Assembly (NCBI RefSeq): GCF_902686445.1
Contig: NC_062227.1
Coordinates: 21,775,678-21,839,677 of the forward strand
Reading direction: 5' to 3'
Source of the DNA: Sciurus carolinensis
Taxonomy: Eukaryota; Chordata; Mammalia; Rodentia; Sciuridae
Length of the DNA stretch: 64,000 nt
The notes under the pieces: generated by a model
What the model was told of the DNA's origin: nothing
Seen by the model: the letters and a program-made list of their open reading frames with translations, nothing else
Database searches by the model: none
Position numbers and translations under genes: made by a program
Part shown: one piece after another, positions 45,100 to 56,990 of the stretch
Layout: every line of letters begins with the position of its first letter
Numbering within the stretch: the first letter of the stretch is position 1

Positions 45100-46185
45100 A
45101 CACCAGTTATAACATGCATGTTCTTTAACAGACTCGGTTGTGGGAACTTACCCACAAGATACAGGCTAGTGTGGTCTCTGCCATCATGTCATGTGTCTGC
45201 ACTCCTGGGGTAGAGATGACCATTTCCCTAGCTAGCTCATTGTCTTCAGGCCTCCTGACCATGCTCCATCCATCCTTCCATCCAAAAAGGAGACTCTTTC
45301 TCATGGCTGGATGCACAGCATTTGTGAACCACCCAGAGGTCTCCAAATATTGATATGAAGCTGTACTCAGGTCTTAGAGTGAACTGTAGGCATCCAGTTC
45401 CATCTCTGTCTGAGGATAATATCCCTTCCTCTCCTCTCTCTATGTCCTTAGAGGTCCTTTTCTCCCCACTAGTTCCAAGCAGCTCATTTTTCCCCATAAG
45501 TTTAAATTTCCATAAAGGATGGAAGACACCCTGGCTTCATAGCTTCATACAGCTTCTGCTTCCAGTCCTGTCATAAACCTCCACTCAGTCTAGGGGAGGG
45601 AGCACTAAGCATGGGTCCCTGCTTCAGAGAGGATTAACACAGGAAGAATAGACTTTAACCTCCTCAATTGTTTGTGTCCCAATACATTTACTAAGGATCT
45701 GCCACCAATCATTTAAGGTGCCCAGGTTGGCAGATTTCTCCCTGGATTTGGCAATGGGCCTGGTGAGCAACCTGTTTGACACACAGCTCTGTGGCTAGGA
45801 GCACATGCTTTGCACTCAAACATATTCATGTAGTAGGGTTGTCATGAGATTAAATCCAGAAACTGAAGACATGTATCCCCTCTTAAGAATCCGCTTTATA
45901 AACACTAGCTGTCTTTCCTCCCTGGAGCAGGGAAATCCTGTGGCAGTTTGGCCATCCCCCTCAGCCTAGACCTCTTTACCAGAATACACAATGAAATAAC
46001 CCTGATATGTCTTTTCTAAACCCTCACCAGGACTTCCTTGTTGGTGGAAATAGGATTTTTGATTCAGAAAGCTAGTCAGGTCATTAAGTTGTAAAAATAT
46101 GAGCCTCAAAAACAGATATGCCCATTTGGTGCCAACATTGTAGGTAAATGCCTATTTCCTTTATCCCACCAACCAGCTTCCAGCT
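45100..46185. other. Mostly unique; MIR-like stretch
   Basis: A worn MIR SINE is likely at about 45780-45920 (AGCACATGCTTTGCACTC, GGGTTGTCATGAGATTAAAT). No exon supported. A further MIR-like stretch lies at about 43215-43335 (ATAGCAAAGGGTAAATGAG, GGCACATAGTAGGAC). Confidence 0.45.
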
Positions 46186-46189
46186 TTTT

Positions 46190-46322
46190 TTAAAAAAAAT
46201 TGTGTGTAGGTGGACACAATACCTTTATCTTATTTATCTATTTTTAGGTGGTGTGGAGGATTGACCTCAGTGTCTCTCACATGCTGGGCAAGTGCTGTAA
46301 CACTAAGATACAACCACAGCCT
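46190..46322 (-). mobile_element. ID-type SINE
   Basis: GTGGACACAATACCTTTATC, GGTGGTGTGGAGGATTGACC, GCTGGGCAAGTGCTGTAACAC and TACAACCACAGCC are the reverse of the ID SINE and its usual tail. Confidence 0.8.
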
Positions 46323-46324
46323 CC

Positions 46325-48780
46325 CACCCCCATTAGCTTTTGTCAGTATTTCCAAGGAGTTTGTTTTTTCTTGTTTTGGTAGTAGATTTTATCTTTATTT
46401 CTCATTTGATCATCTTATTTTTCCTAGACCTGCCCCAGTGGAACTGTCATCTCCGATAATCATTAAACTTCTTATATATTATAAAGCCATCATATAGAAT
46501 TGTCGGATGTAGCAAATAAAAATACAGAATGCTCAGGTGATTTTTAAAATCCAACACAAAATTACATTGCATGCCAAATAGTTATACCAAAAGTATTTGT
46601 GGTTTATCTGGAATTCATTTCTAATAAGTGTATTTTATCTGGCAGGCCTGCACATGGAGAAATCTACAGGGTAGAACCAAGGTGCTCCAGTCAACAACCT
46701 CAGCTGAGCTCTCCAAAAATGACAGCATCACACATCATCCATGGACATGAACTCTCTTGGATGTCCCAGATGAGTGGAGCCTCCAGATGACAGAGGTGAC
46801 AACACCATGTGGAGAGGCATTTGACAGATACCACATAGAGAAAAAAATACCCAAATTATCCCTCTCAATACATAGTATCCAGAATGAAAATAAGTGGCTA
46901 CTATTTGGGAGCTTTAAGCACAATGGAAATCACAAACTTACAGTCTAGATGTATTCTTACTCTTTTGTGTGGTCTGTTCTCATTGCATAATATAGAGATT
47001 CTCTTATCCTTGAAGATTTGGTAGGATTTCGTTATAATTTTGGTTATAATCTGCAGGTTTGTTTGGGTGTGGATATCAAGTTCTGAGCATTTTCTGAATT
47101 CTTTTGTAAAGAGATTTCCAAAGGAATTTTCGTGATATATGGTTTTTACACTACTTTTGGAATTTGGAACCTAATTCCAACCCCTCTCCATAAGATGAGC
47201 ATCTACTGCAATCATGATAGTTAAGGAATTGATGGTCTGATATTACACATGGCTCCATGAGCCACTGGAAAGCAATATATTTACAAGGTTTCTAGGAGAG
47301 AACACAATCAGAACAAGAGGTATCTATTTAGAAAATTGTTTCTCAATTAAAGTATTCTGAGACACTGACTCCAGATACATGGATAGCCTCATAAGGAAGT
47401 CCTTTATTATCTTCAGGATTCCTTGAGCATGGGTGAAGAAGATTCCTTCAGACACTTGATAGGATGTGCATTGCTTGACTTTTTCATTGTCCCGACATAG
47501 CACTATTGTCCCATAAGGCTGTCCATTTCTGGAGTTCATTAAGAAGTGTCTTGCCTACAGACCTAAGCAACTTTCTCAAGTATCATCTTTATAGGGATTA
47601 GAGTGAATGGATTGCTCTTCTTCATTCTATTGTAATGTTTCTTTGTTGATCTAGAGCTCAGACTTGGTGCTGGGGTGGTATTTTGGTGCAGGTTATAGGA
47701 AATAGGTGGTGAAGCCAGTGAGACCAGAAAAGGGGAGAAAAACTATAGCCCCATTGTAAGACCCACACTTGAGTGACAGGCAAAACAAGAGTTTTGAAGG
47801 GAGAAGGCCTGAGCTGTGTGAGACATTGTTCTTCCAAACTCAGTAATTGGGTAAGTGATTCTGGTGACAGGAGTAAGTGTACATAGATAGGCTAGAACCA
47901 CTTTTGTCTTGGATGCCCTTTCACATAGAAGAAAATACCAGGAATGGAGGATACAAATTTTCTAGTATATCCCAGTATCTGGGGGAATTAATTTGAATAA
48001 GTTTCAGTATACTAAATAAGTGTAATTTGGTAGCCCTGCCTCCCTGAAATGATTAAGGTTTCTTAAATAACTTTTTGGGTACTTCTAAATCATTCGGTCA
48101 CATGATTATAAAGTGTTCTAATATTATGCCACAGGTGGCTAACTGCTTGGCAGTTTTACAGGATCACTGGCAGAGGAATAACTCTTCTTTCAGAGCCTAG
48201 GACACCTCCCTGGGTTTTTGTCTAATTATAGTACTCTCCTAACATCACTTTTAAAGCAAATGAGAGTCATGACAAGAGAGACATTGTTTGTTCCAACAAC
48301 CTGAGCAGTTTTATTTCCTGTGCCTCAGTCTGCTTGCCTTAATCAGTATGCTTCCTTGGGTGGTAGTCTGAAGTGTGCAGATGTTATGCTTTCAAGGAAA
48401 GGCATGGAGACAGAGGGATGTGTGGCATCTTTTCCAGTGCGTATGTGTGGAGTAGGGGGTCAGGCCAGTGCATCTATGTTGCCATAGATACTGGATGTCA
48501 TTATGGTGACCATAGTGAGCATAATGATATTCTAAAGGAGAACTACTTGCTCTGGTTCCAGAGCAGGGTCCTGTCTCCAGTTCTTTGTACTCAACAGAGG
48601 ATGTGGGTGCCCCATAGTGGGGGCTGAGCCTCCCCTGTCATGTGGGGAGACAAATGGATCCCAGCCCATTTCACCTACTTCCCACTCTGGATCTCAGCGA
48701 TCCACTGACTCAAAAGGAAGACCAACTTTCCTAAACCCATGCAGTGTGATGTCCTGTGTGGTTATTGTGTGATCCTAAAT
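46325..48780. other. Unique sequence, no gene identified
   Basis: Short frames only (up to 84 codons at 48373-48627), without signal peptide, family motif or splice context that I can support. Confidence 0.35.
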
Positions 48781-48824
48781 GCTTATGTAATTAAAAAATA
48801 AAATAAAGTACAGTAATTATAATC

Positions 48825-48985
48825 AGGAGACCAAGGAGGAAGGAGGAGGGGAGGAAAAACGAAGAACTGGGGAAGAAATTTGACCAAATTATGCCACGTG
48901 CATGCATGAATATATCACAATGCTTTCCAATTTCATATGTGACTGTAATGCACCAATTAAAAATAAATAAATAAATTAAAGAAGA
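48825..48985 (+). mobile_element. 5'-truncated L1-type 3' tail
   Basis: The purine-rich GGAGGAAGGAGGAGGGGAGG, then GGGGAAGAAATTTGACCAAA, TGCATGAATATATCACAATG and TAATGCACCAATTAAAAATAAATAAATAA. Confidence 0.65.
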
Positions 48986-48989
48986 ACAA

Positions 48990-49130
48990 TAAAGGAAGAA
49001 GTTCAGGGGAACTAGGAAGGAAGAAAAGAGGATAATACCAGGGACTGAAATGAAGAGATTTTTTGATGCATTTTTTAATATGTTACAATGGACTACACTA
49101 TTATGTATAACTTCAATGCAGGAAAAAAAT
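48990..49130 (+). mobile_element. Second L1-type 3' tail in tandem
   Basis: AGGAAGGAAGAAAAGAGG, TGTTACAATGGACTACACTAT, TATGTATAACTTCAATGC and AGGAAAAAAATG repeat the same tail order immediately downstream of the previous one. Confidence 0.45.
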
Positions 49131-49543
49131 GAGTTGTTTCCCCAGAATCCTTCAAAGTTGAAAACAAAGGTTGTTTGCTTGTTTTAATTTTTATTCCTAG
49201 TGACATCATGGACTTATTGATGCTTGTATATTTGATATGTTTTAATCCAGTATATTCATTAATTTTTGTCATGTTCAAAATGAAATATTTGCCCGGTAGG
49301 AACCCCTTCAGTTTGGTCACTAATTCCTTTTGATAGAATCTCTACTGTAATAGTTTGGTCCATACTCATCTACTAGGATCTCAAACCCAGAACTGGAAAC
49401 AACCATTTCTGCAAGAGGGCCTGGCTCCTCTTAGAAGGAAATGGTTTAGAGGATTCTGTCAGTGTGGTGTCAGGGTTTCTGAGTTGCTCGTTATTTCTTA
49501 TCCTTTTCAGTGCTAGAAGTCAGGATACACCTATTATTTTAAA

Positions 49544-49671
49544 AAATTTTTAAAGTTGTATATGGACACAATGCCTTTACTCTATTTATTTTTATGTGGT
49601 ACTGAGGCTTGAACCCATGTGCCTCACATGTGCTAGGCAAGTGAGCTACCATTGAGCTAAAACTCCAGGCC
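49544..49671 (-). mobile_element. ID-type SINE
   Basis: GTATATGGACACAATGCC, TTTATGTGGTACTGAGGCTTG, CTAGGCAAGTGAGCTACC and TGAGCTAAAACTCCAGGCC: a reverse ID SINE with its typical tail. Confidence 0.9.
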
Positions 49672-49824
49672 CTCTATTATGTTTTTAAAAGAATGAACAT
49701 AATCTTCCATCCTGGGCTGCTTCACCATCCCCATACAGATAATCATTTTTTGCAGTTGTGGTTTCAAACTGTTCAAATTTTAATAATATAATCAAATATG
49801 GTATGTATATTAGAATTACCCCAT

Positions 49825-50010
49825 CACTGTCCAATGGAAATTTCTTAGGAAATTGAAGTGTTCTCTTTCTGAACATTCTCTCTGCAAAGTGTGCAAGATT
49901 ATTGTCACCGGCTACCTGTGGCTGCTGAGCACATGTATCATGGTGAGTGTGACTGAGGAGCTGAATTATAATTTAATTCAGTTTTGAAGTTTGAATTGCC
50001 ACATGTAGGT
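49825..50010 (+). mobile_element. MER5A-like hAT-Charlie DNA transposon fragment
   Basis: CACTGTCCAATGGAAATTTC, CTACCTGTGGCTGCTGAGCAC, TGACTGAGGAGCTGAATTATAA and TTGAATTGCCACATGTAG are hallmarks of non-autonomous MER5-type hAT elements. It has no transposase. Confidence 0.6.
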
Positions 50011-51832
50011 TTCAGTTTCTTATTGCACTGCTATAGCTTAGATTATTTCACCAGCCTCCTGTTGGTGGGTACTTATGATATTTCTAGACTCCTGCTTTCG
50101 TGAATTCTCCTTTGGCCTTTTTGTATTGTATCTTTGGGATAGATTCTTAGAAGTCACATTGGTGGTTCCAAGAGTATATGCCTGCATATAATGACTAGAT
50201 ATCATCAAATCCCCTCCATGGAGGTTGTACCATTTGACATTGGTAGTGCACTGAATGTGAATGCCTACTTCCTCACAGACTATGCAAGGAGAACCAAGGG
50301 AGGTGAAGGTCATGTGAGAAGTTTGTGAAAATCACATTTCAATAAATCAGGGGAATTAGGTGTTTAGACAGAGTTCCTATGCCTGAGCTTGTCTTTGAAA
50401 ATATGCTCGCTCATCTTTTCTGTCTCTGTGGCTCCAGGTCCATGTTCCCAACAGTGAGATGAGGTCTTACATGAGTCAGTAAATCCGTGTCACCTCAGAA
50501 TAGTTATTGGGAGGGGCCTCCCTGCTAGGGAAAAGCACATAAAACCAGATTAGCAGTCCACCACCCTGTTCTAGCAAAGGTCTAAAGGAAGAGCCTGTAG
50601 TTCCCTACCTGGGAGAAAAGCCAAGACAGGAGCCCATGAATGTTTCCTTGTCCTTCATTCCCTATCTGTGAGTGAGGAGAAGGTAGCCCTCCAGCACTGG
50701 GTGCCTCTGTTTCCTAAATTTCATCCTCTCCCCTCAGCTTTATCATTTCCTGTTCAGATGCTGAGTTTCCAGGATTCAGCATGACTGTTAGATTCATCTT
50801 GCCTGGAGTAGAGTGCACGTAAGTCATATACCATGGCAGGTGCTTCAACATCCATATTAATTTTTTTAGCACATTCTGTTGTGCCGATATGGAGATAGTG
50901 ACTGTGTGGGATGCACATACAGAACTGGTATGGCAGTGTCCAACACAAACTAGACCTCAATATATATTTCACAAATTTATGACATGTACACAAATGAGTA
51001 AGCAGGGAATAAAACTTTGCATATGTTCTTCCAATTATTTCATACATGTTGGGAATTTTCAGAGAGAACTGAGGTCCCACTCTTCGTTGTTTTATAATCT
51101 ACTTTGAGGAAATATTTTGTTTCTGTTTAAAGAAACGATGCCTTTTCCTTGAGCAGAAGTGAACTGGAGAAGATTGAGAATGATGCCACCTGGTGAAGGG
51201 AGTCAGAATTATAGGGGTGATTATGTCCAGCAGGAGACTTGGACAGAGGTAAGGGATTTGTGAGCAGTGAAGAGACTGCCTTGATTTCTTTGTACAGGTT
51301 ATATCTTTCTGGTCTTCCCCATACATTGGTGGTGATCCTGCTATCTTTATGCTCACCCTGGGATCTTTCACCCTGGTATTGAAAGTCCAGCCCCTGTGTG
51401 AACTGAATAGAAAACTGTTCAGCATTATGTGATTATAATTATTCTAAAGAAGGATGAGACATTGACACATAGGGATACCCACACACACAAACACACCATC
51501 ATATAAATTGACTTGATCTTTTTCTTTTTATATAAACATACACTGTGAATGTTTTTTCAAAGCACTGATTACATGGTCATCATATGTATAATCAGTTCAC
51601 AATTCTATTAACATTTTAAACATTTAACATTTAAACTTTGCATATTTAAAATGTATTTAAATTTTAAAATTATATATTTTAATGTGCAATTTTTCATGTA
51701 TATGGACATGATTCTTAGTAAATGTGTTTCTAAACTATCATGTTGACTCTGTTTATGAATTTTCTTATTTATGAAACTTTATCACAATCACTCTGCCAAT
51801 TAATTATTTTTGTTATTTAAGACATGTGAAGC
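50011..51832. other. Unique sequence, no gene identified
   Basis: ACATAAAACC near 50540 is TATA-like, but no signal peptide or exon follows. The 108-codon minus-strand frames at 50754-51080 and 51099-51425 have no family signature. Confidence 0.35.
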
Positions 51833-51935
51833 AAGGCTGGGGATGTAATTCAGTGGAAGAGCAACTGCCAAGCATGTGCAAGGCCTTGGTTCTAGTCCCA
51901 GTACACCATACACACATGTGGGCATGCACACAAGA
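51833..51935 (+). mobile_element. ID-type SINE
   Basis: AAGGCTGGGGATGTAATTCAG, GGAAGAGCAACTGCC and GGTTCTAGTCCCAGTACACC, followed by a CA-rich tail. Confidence 0.9.
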
Positions 51936-52754
51936 CATATCAAACATACTTGAAATATACTTTAAAAATTAAAAATATTTTGTCTCTCCTTTCTTTCCTT
52001 GTCTTCTCATCATCCTTAATAAAAGGTTTCCATTAATTTATTCATACCTGTTCTCCAAATTTTCTCTCAGTATGTAATACAATAACTCAGTGGCTTAGGA
52101 GGTGGAGAGGTCCCAGTAATTGTTGGTCTAGGTCCTGGTCCTTGTGAAAGTTATAGTGACCTCTGTATAACAACCTTACTAAAGAAGAGATGAAGTCCTC
52201 ACTGGAGTCATTAGAGATTCTTCAGTGAGTTGCTTAGATTAGTGCCATGGCAGGTCTTATGGGATTGTGTGGAATAGGATGCAGGGAGACTAGACTGACT
52301 GGAGTGGAGATAAGAGTTTCCCAGGAGAATGGACAGGGCTCTGACATAATGGATTGGACCCTCCATTGTGTGTAGTTTTATAAAGAAAAAGAAAAGAACT
52401 TTAAAACACAATAACCAAGTAGCCCAGGAGGTGATATTCACATCCTCACTATCTAGAATATGGGGAAAATATATACCTTATATCCCAGGATATCTCTCAT
52501 TCATTTATTGATTTATCTATACATGGGTAATTGGTACCCTATAAAGTGGTGAATACCTATAAGCCCAAATCTTTCCAAAGGCATCATTAGTAAGTTCCCT
52601 TTATCATTTCCTTTATAATTGCCAAGTCTGCCATTGAACTTGCAACTTTCCTGCCTCAATAATCTCAGATCTCTGGGAAAACAGTGAGGAACACTGTGCT
52701 TGGTTTAATGTGGCATTTAAATGCGATTGTTTTAGTATGTTTCCTTTTTATTTT
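51936..52754. other. Unique sequence, nothing identified
   Basis: No supported gene. It borders the abrupt 3' break of L1 copy C at about 52755. Confidence 0.35.
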
Positions 52755-54898
52755 CTGGAAGAGTTTCTTGGATCCTCTAAATATAGAATCATGTCATCAG
52801 CAAATGGTGACAGCTTACGTTCCTCTTTTCCTATTTAATTTCCCTTTAATTTCTTTAGTCTGTATAATTGCTCTGGATAAAGTTTCAAGGACAATGTTGA
52901 ATACAAGTGGTGAAAGAGGACATCCCTGTCTTGTTCCAGTTTTTAAAGGGAATACTTTTCAGTTTTTCTCCATTAAGAAGGATGTTGGCCATGGTTTTAG
53001 CATAAATAGCCTTTAAATGTTCAGGTATGTTCCTACTATCCCTATTTTTTCTAGTGTTTTGAGCATGAAGGAGTGTTGTATTCTGTCAAACACTTTTTCT
53101 GCATCAATTGAAATAACCATATGATTCTTATCCTTAAGTCTATTGACATGATGGATTACGTTTATTAATTTACAGATGTTAAACCATCCTTGCATTCCCG
53201 GGATGAACCCCATTGATCATGGTGCACAATTTTCTTAATATGTTTTTGGATACAGTTTGCCAATATTTTGTTAAGGATCTTTGCATCTATATTCATCAAG
53301 GATATTGGTCTAAAATTTTCTTTCCTTGATGTGTCTTTGCCTGGTTTGGGTATGAGGGTGATATTAGCTTCATAGACTTAGTTTGGTAGGTTATCCTCCA
53401 TTTCTATTTCCTGAAATACTTTGAGAAGTATTGGAATGAGTTCTTCTTTGAAGGTCTTGTAGAACTCGGCTAAGAATCCGTCTGGTCCTGGGCTTTTCTT
53501 GGATGGTAGATTTTTAATGGCTTCTTCTATTTGGTTGCTTGATATTGATCTGTTTAAATTGTGTATGTCCTCCTGGTTCAGCTTGGGAGGAGCATATGTC
53601 TCTGGAAATTTGTCAATGTCTTCCGTAATTTCTATTTTGTTGGAATACAGATTTTTAAGTAGCTTCTCATTATGTTATGTATCTCAGTGGTGTCTGTTGT
53701 GATATTTCCTTTTTCATCATGAATTTTAGTAATCTGAGTTTTCTCTCTCCTTCTCTTTGTTAGTGTGGCTAAGGGTTTTTATCTATTTTCTTTACTTTTC
53801 CAAGAACCAACTTTTTGTTTTGTCAATTTTTTGAATAGTTTCTTTTGTTTCAATTTCATTGATTTCAGCTCTGATTTTAATTATTTCCTGTTTTCTACTA
53901 CTTTTGCTGATATTCTGTTCTTCTTTTTCTAGGGCTTTGAGCTGTAATGTTAGGTCATTTAGTTGTTGACTTTCATTCTTTTCTGGAATGCACTCCATGC
54001 AATGAATTTTCCTCTTAGTACTGCTTTCATAGTGTCCCAGAGATTTTGATATGTTGTATCATCGTTCTCATTGATCTCTAAGAATTTTTTTATCTCCTTC
54101 CTGATGTTTTCTGTTATCCATGTTTTGTTCAATAGCATATTATTTAGTCTCCAGGTGTTGGAGTAATTTCTGTTTTTTATTTTGTCATTGATTTCTACTC
54201 TCAGTCCATTATGATCTGATAGAACACAAGGATGCATCTCTATTTTTTTGCATTTCCTATGGGCTGCTTTGTTGCATACCATATGGTCTGTTTTCAAGAA
54301 GTTTCCATGTGCTGCTGAGAAGAAAGTGAATTCACTCGTTGATGGATGGAATATTCTATATATATCTATTAAGTCTAGGTTATTGATTGTGTTATTGAGT
54401 TCTATGGTTTCTTTGTTCATTTTTTGTTTGGAAGATCTATCTAGTGGTGACAGCAGTGTGTTAAAGTCACCCAGAAATATTGTGTTGTGGTCTATTTGAT
54501 TCCTGAAATTGAGAAGGATTTGTTTGATGTACAGTGATGCACCATTGTTTGGGGCATAAATATTTACTACTGTTATGTCTTCCTGATTTATGGTTCCCTT
54601 AAGAAGTATGAAATGTCCTTCTTTATCCCTTCTGACTGAGTTTGGCTTGAAGTGCACTTTATCTGATATAAGGATGGAAACCCATGCTTTTTTACTGAGT
54701 TCGTGAGTGTGGTAGGTTTTTTCCCATCCTTTCACGTTTAGTCTGTGGATGTGTTTTTCTGTGAGTGAGTCTCTTGCTGGAGCTTATTGTTGGGTCTTTC
54801 TTTTTAATCCATTCTGTCAGTCTATGTCTTTTGATTGATGAGTTTTGGCAATTAACTTTCAGTGTTATTATGGAGATATGATTTGTATTCCCAGTCAT
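52755..54898 (-). pseudogene. L1 copy C ORF2 (endonuclease and half of RT)
   Basis: Opens near MTGNTNHISIITLKVN at 54898. The main surviving frame, 54735-53959 (258 codons), holds [21 protein letters not shown] and [10 protein letters not shown] of the endonuclease. RT sequence continues in other frames, including [13 protein letters not shown] at 53213 and AEKVFD near 53090, to the catalytic region at about 52790. There are several frameshifts, and the entire C-terminal half is absent. Confidence 0.85.
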
Positions 54899-54954
54899 TT
54901 GGGCTTATTTTTGGTTTTTGCCTTGGCTCGGTTTCTCCTTTGAGTGTTTTTTCT

Positions 54955-55969
54955 CTAAGGTAGTTCCTCCCTTTGCTGACCTCCATTGTTGTTTTCATTT
55001 CCTCTTCATGGAGTATTTTGTAGAGAACATTCTGTAGTGCAGGCTTTCTATTTGTAAATTCTTTTAACTTTTGTTTTTCATTGAAGGATTTTATTTCATC
55101 TTCAAGTCTGAAGGTTAGTTTTGCTGGGATTCTTGGTTGGCAACTATGTTCTCTCATAGCTTGAAATATGTTGTTCCAGGTCCTTCTAGCTTTTAGATTC
55201 TGGGTTGAGAATTCTGCTGCTATCTATATTGGTTTACCCCTGTATGTAATCTGATGCTTTTCTCTCTTGGCCTTCAAAATCCTATCTTTATTTTGAATGT
55301 TAGGCATTTTCATTATAATGTGCATTGGTGTGGATCTGTTGTGATTTTGTTCATTTGGTGTTCTGTAAGCCTCTTGTATTTGATTTTCCATTTCATTCTT
55401 CAGGTTTGGGAAATTTTCTGATAATATTTCATTGAATAGGTTGTTCATTCCTTTGGTTTATATCTCTGTGCCTTCCTCAATCCCATTAATTCTTAAATTG
55501 GTCTTTTCATGATGTCCCATAGTTCTTGGAGATTCTGTTCATGATTTCTTACCATCTTCTCTGTTTGGGCAACTTTATTTTCAAGATTAAATATTTTGTC
55601 TTCATTGTCTGAGGTTCTGTCTTCCAAGTGATCTTGCCTTTTGGAGATGCTTTCCATTCAGTTTTTTATTTGCTTTATTGTTTCCTTCATTTCAAGGATT
55701 TCCATTTGGTTTTTATCGAGAATCTGTATCTCTTTGTTGAAGTGAACTTTTGCTTCCCGAAGTTGCTCTTTCAACTGCTTATTGGTATTATCATTCATTG
55801 TCTGCATTTGCTGTCTTATCTCATTCTTTGCTATGCAAATCATCTTAATCATGTATAATCTGAAGTCCTTTTCTGATATTTCTTCTACCATACTGTCATT
55901 GGATTCTATTAATATAGAACCTAGATTTGTTTGGATCATTTTCTTTCCTTGTTTTTTCATGTTGTTCAT
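54955..55969 (-). pseudogene. L1 copy C ORF1 (broken)
   Basis: Opens MNNMKKQGKKMIQTNL. The N-terminus and coiled coil are open to about 55658, then the frame breaks. RRM pieces (MHIIMKMPNIQNKDRILK near 55330) and the C-terminal domain (PAKLTFRLEDEIKSF near 55125) survive in other frames. The ORF1 stop seen in copies A and B is lost, so the last frame reads on through the spacer towards ORF2. Confidence 0.85.
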
Positions 55970-56689
55970 GTATCTTCCCCTGTAGCAGTGCAGATCTGGG
56001 GTATTGCAGATTCCCCCCTATAGGCTTATAGTGGCCCTATAGGTTTCCAAAACCTTTTCTTTAAGGGGAGATCAATATTTGCAGTGCCCAATTCAGACTC
56101 TGTGCAATCCTAGACCAAATAGTCCCTATGAGGACATTAACATTATTGTCATAATAAACAGTATGAGCTCAAATATTATATTCAGTATAACAAACAGATT
56201 TGCAATAATGCCTGCAGTTTCTAATGGAGGACAAAGAGGATGCAGAGGGATATAGGATGTAGCTGTTAATGGGATAAGAAAAGAATATACAGAAGTTCTA
56301 GATAATAGAATGGATGAGAGTATAATCAAAGAAATTGGATGTTAGCATGAAAACAGGGACAAAGAGACTCTGAGAGAATAGGTAAACAAAAGGAAAAGAG
56401 AGCAAGAAAAGTAAAGAAATAAAAACTTAAAATTGTTCTATAAGGAGAAAAAAGAAAATCTACACTATAACAGTCATATAGTATTCAAACCTCCCAGTCT
56501 TCAGTAGCTTGATGCATGAGAGGTACCTGACAATGAACTTCAAGTCTCCAGCAGGTGTCTCAGGATTGGATTTGCCCTACCTAAAGATCAGAGCTATGGC
56601 TTCCAGGATTATCCAAGTTGGTCACTCTGGCTTCCCAATGTGTTGGAAATGGGGAGCTGCAGCTTGGGGTGTGGACGTGGTAGGCTGGA

Positions 56690-56945
56690 GTTCCTAGAGG
56701 CAGGGTGTGGTTGGTCAGGCAGGGGTTCTGTAGGTCAGGTGTGTTTGGTGTGGTTGCGAGATCCTGGAGGCTGGGTGCAATCAGTCGGTCTGGGGTCCTA
56801 GTGATAGGGCGCAGTCAGTTTTTCTGGGGGTCCGGCAGCAGGGAGCAGTCAGTTGATGTGAGGGCCCTGGAGGAAGGGAGTGATCGGTCAGGCTGAGGGA
56901 TCCTGGAGACGGGGCTCAATCAGTCTGGCCAGGAGTCCTACAGGG
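56690..56945 (-). repeat. ~40 bp GC-rich tandem repeat in L1 copy C 5' UTR
   Basis: Units of the type CCTGGAGGCTGGGTGCAATC followed by AGTCGGTCTGGGG recur about six times (near 56763, 56806, 56838, 56867 and 56900), with drift. It sits upstream of ORF1 in the place of a promoter. A YY1-like AAAATGGCAGC lies at about 56958 on the plus strand, opposite to the L1 direction. Confidence 0.6.
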
Positions 56946-56990
56946 CCAGCTGTTGTCTCAAAATGGCAGCAGCCACGTTGATTTTGTATT

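Larger units (their letters stand above)
43490..45100 (+). repeat. Diverged duplication, left member
   Basis: Collinear with 62025-63100: GATGACAGTTACTTAAACCC (43512) with GATGACAGTTACCTAAACC; TTATTTGATATTCTAGTTTG with TTATTTGATATTCTAATTTG (62219); TTTTTAAGTCCTAGAT (43972) with ATTCTTAAGTCCTAGAT; CCTTCCTCACAGAATC (44126) with ATTTCCTCACAGAGTTG; GTTTCTGAGATTTCTCTAAT with GTTTCTGATATTTCTTTAAT. Left-only insertions are a (TG)n run and the LTR at 44612. No exon is evident in either copy. Confidence 0.7.
52755..56990 (-). mobile_element. Older L1 copy C, 3'-truncated
   Basis: On the minus strand: a worn 5' UTR (about 56990-55970, with a ~40 bp GC-rich repeat at 56690-56940 and an insertion-like A-rich stretch at about 56050-56480), ORF1 remains, and ORF2 up to just past the RT catalytic FADD block. 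It then stops at 52755 with no poly(A) tract. The loss of the 3' third is unusual, because normal L1 insertions lose the 5' end. It is more diverged from copies A and B than those are from each other. Confidence 0.85.

Noticed and set aside
50535..50640. Possible promoter and first exon (ACATAAAACC, then ATGAATGTTTCC)
   Set aside because: The frame stops after 11 codons and no downstream exon can be chained to it.
53959..54735. 258-codon frame as an AP-endonuclease host gene
   Set aside because: It aligns along its length with the ORF2 endonuclease of L1 copies A and B and is continuous with L1 copy C.
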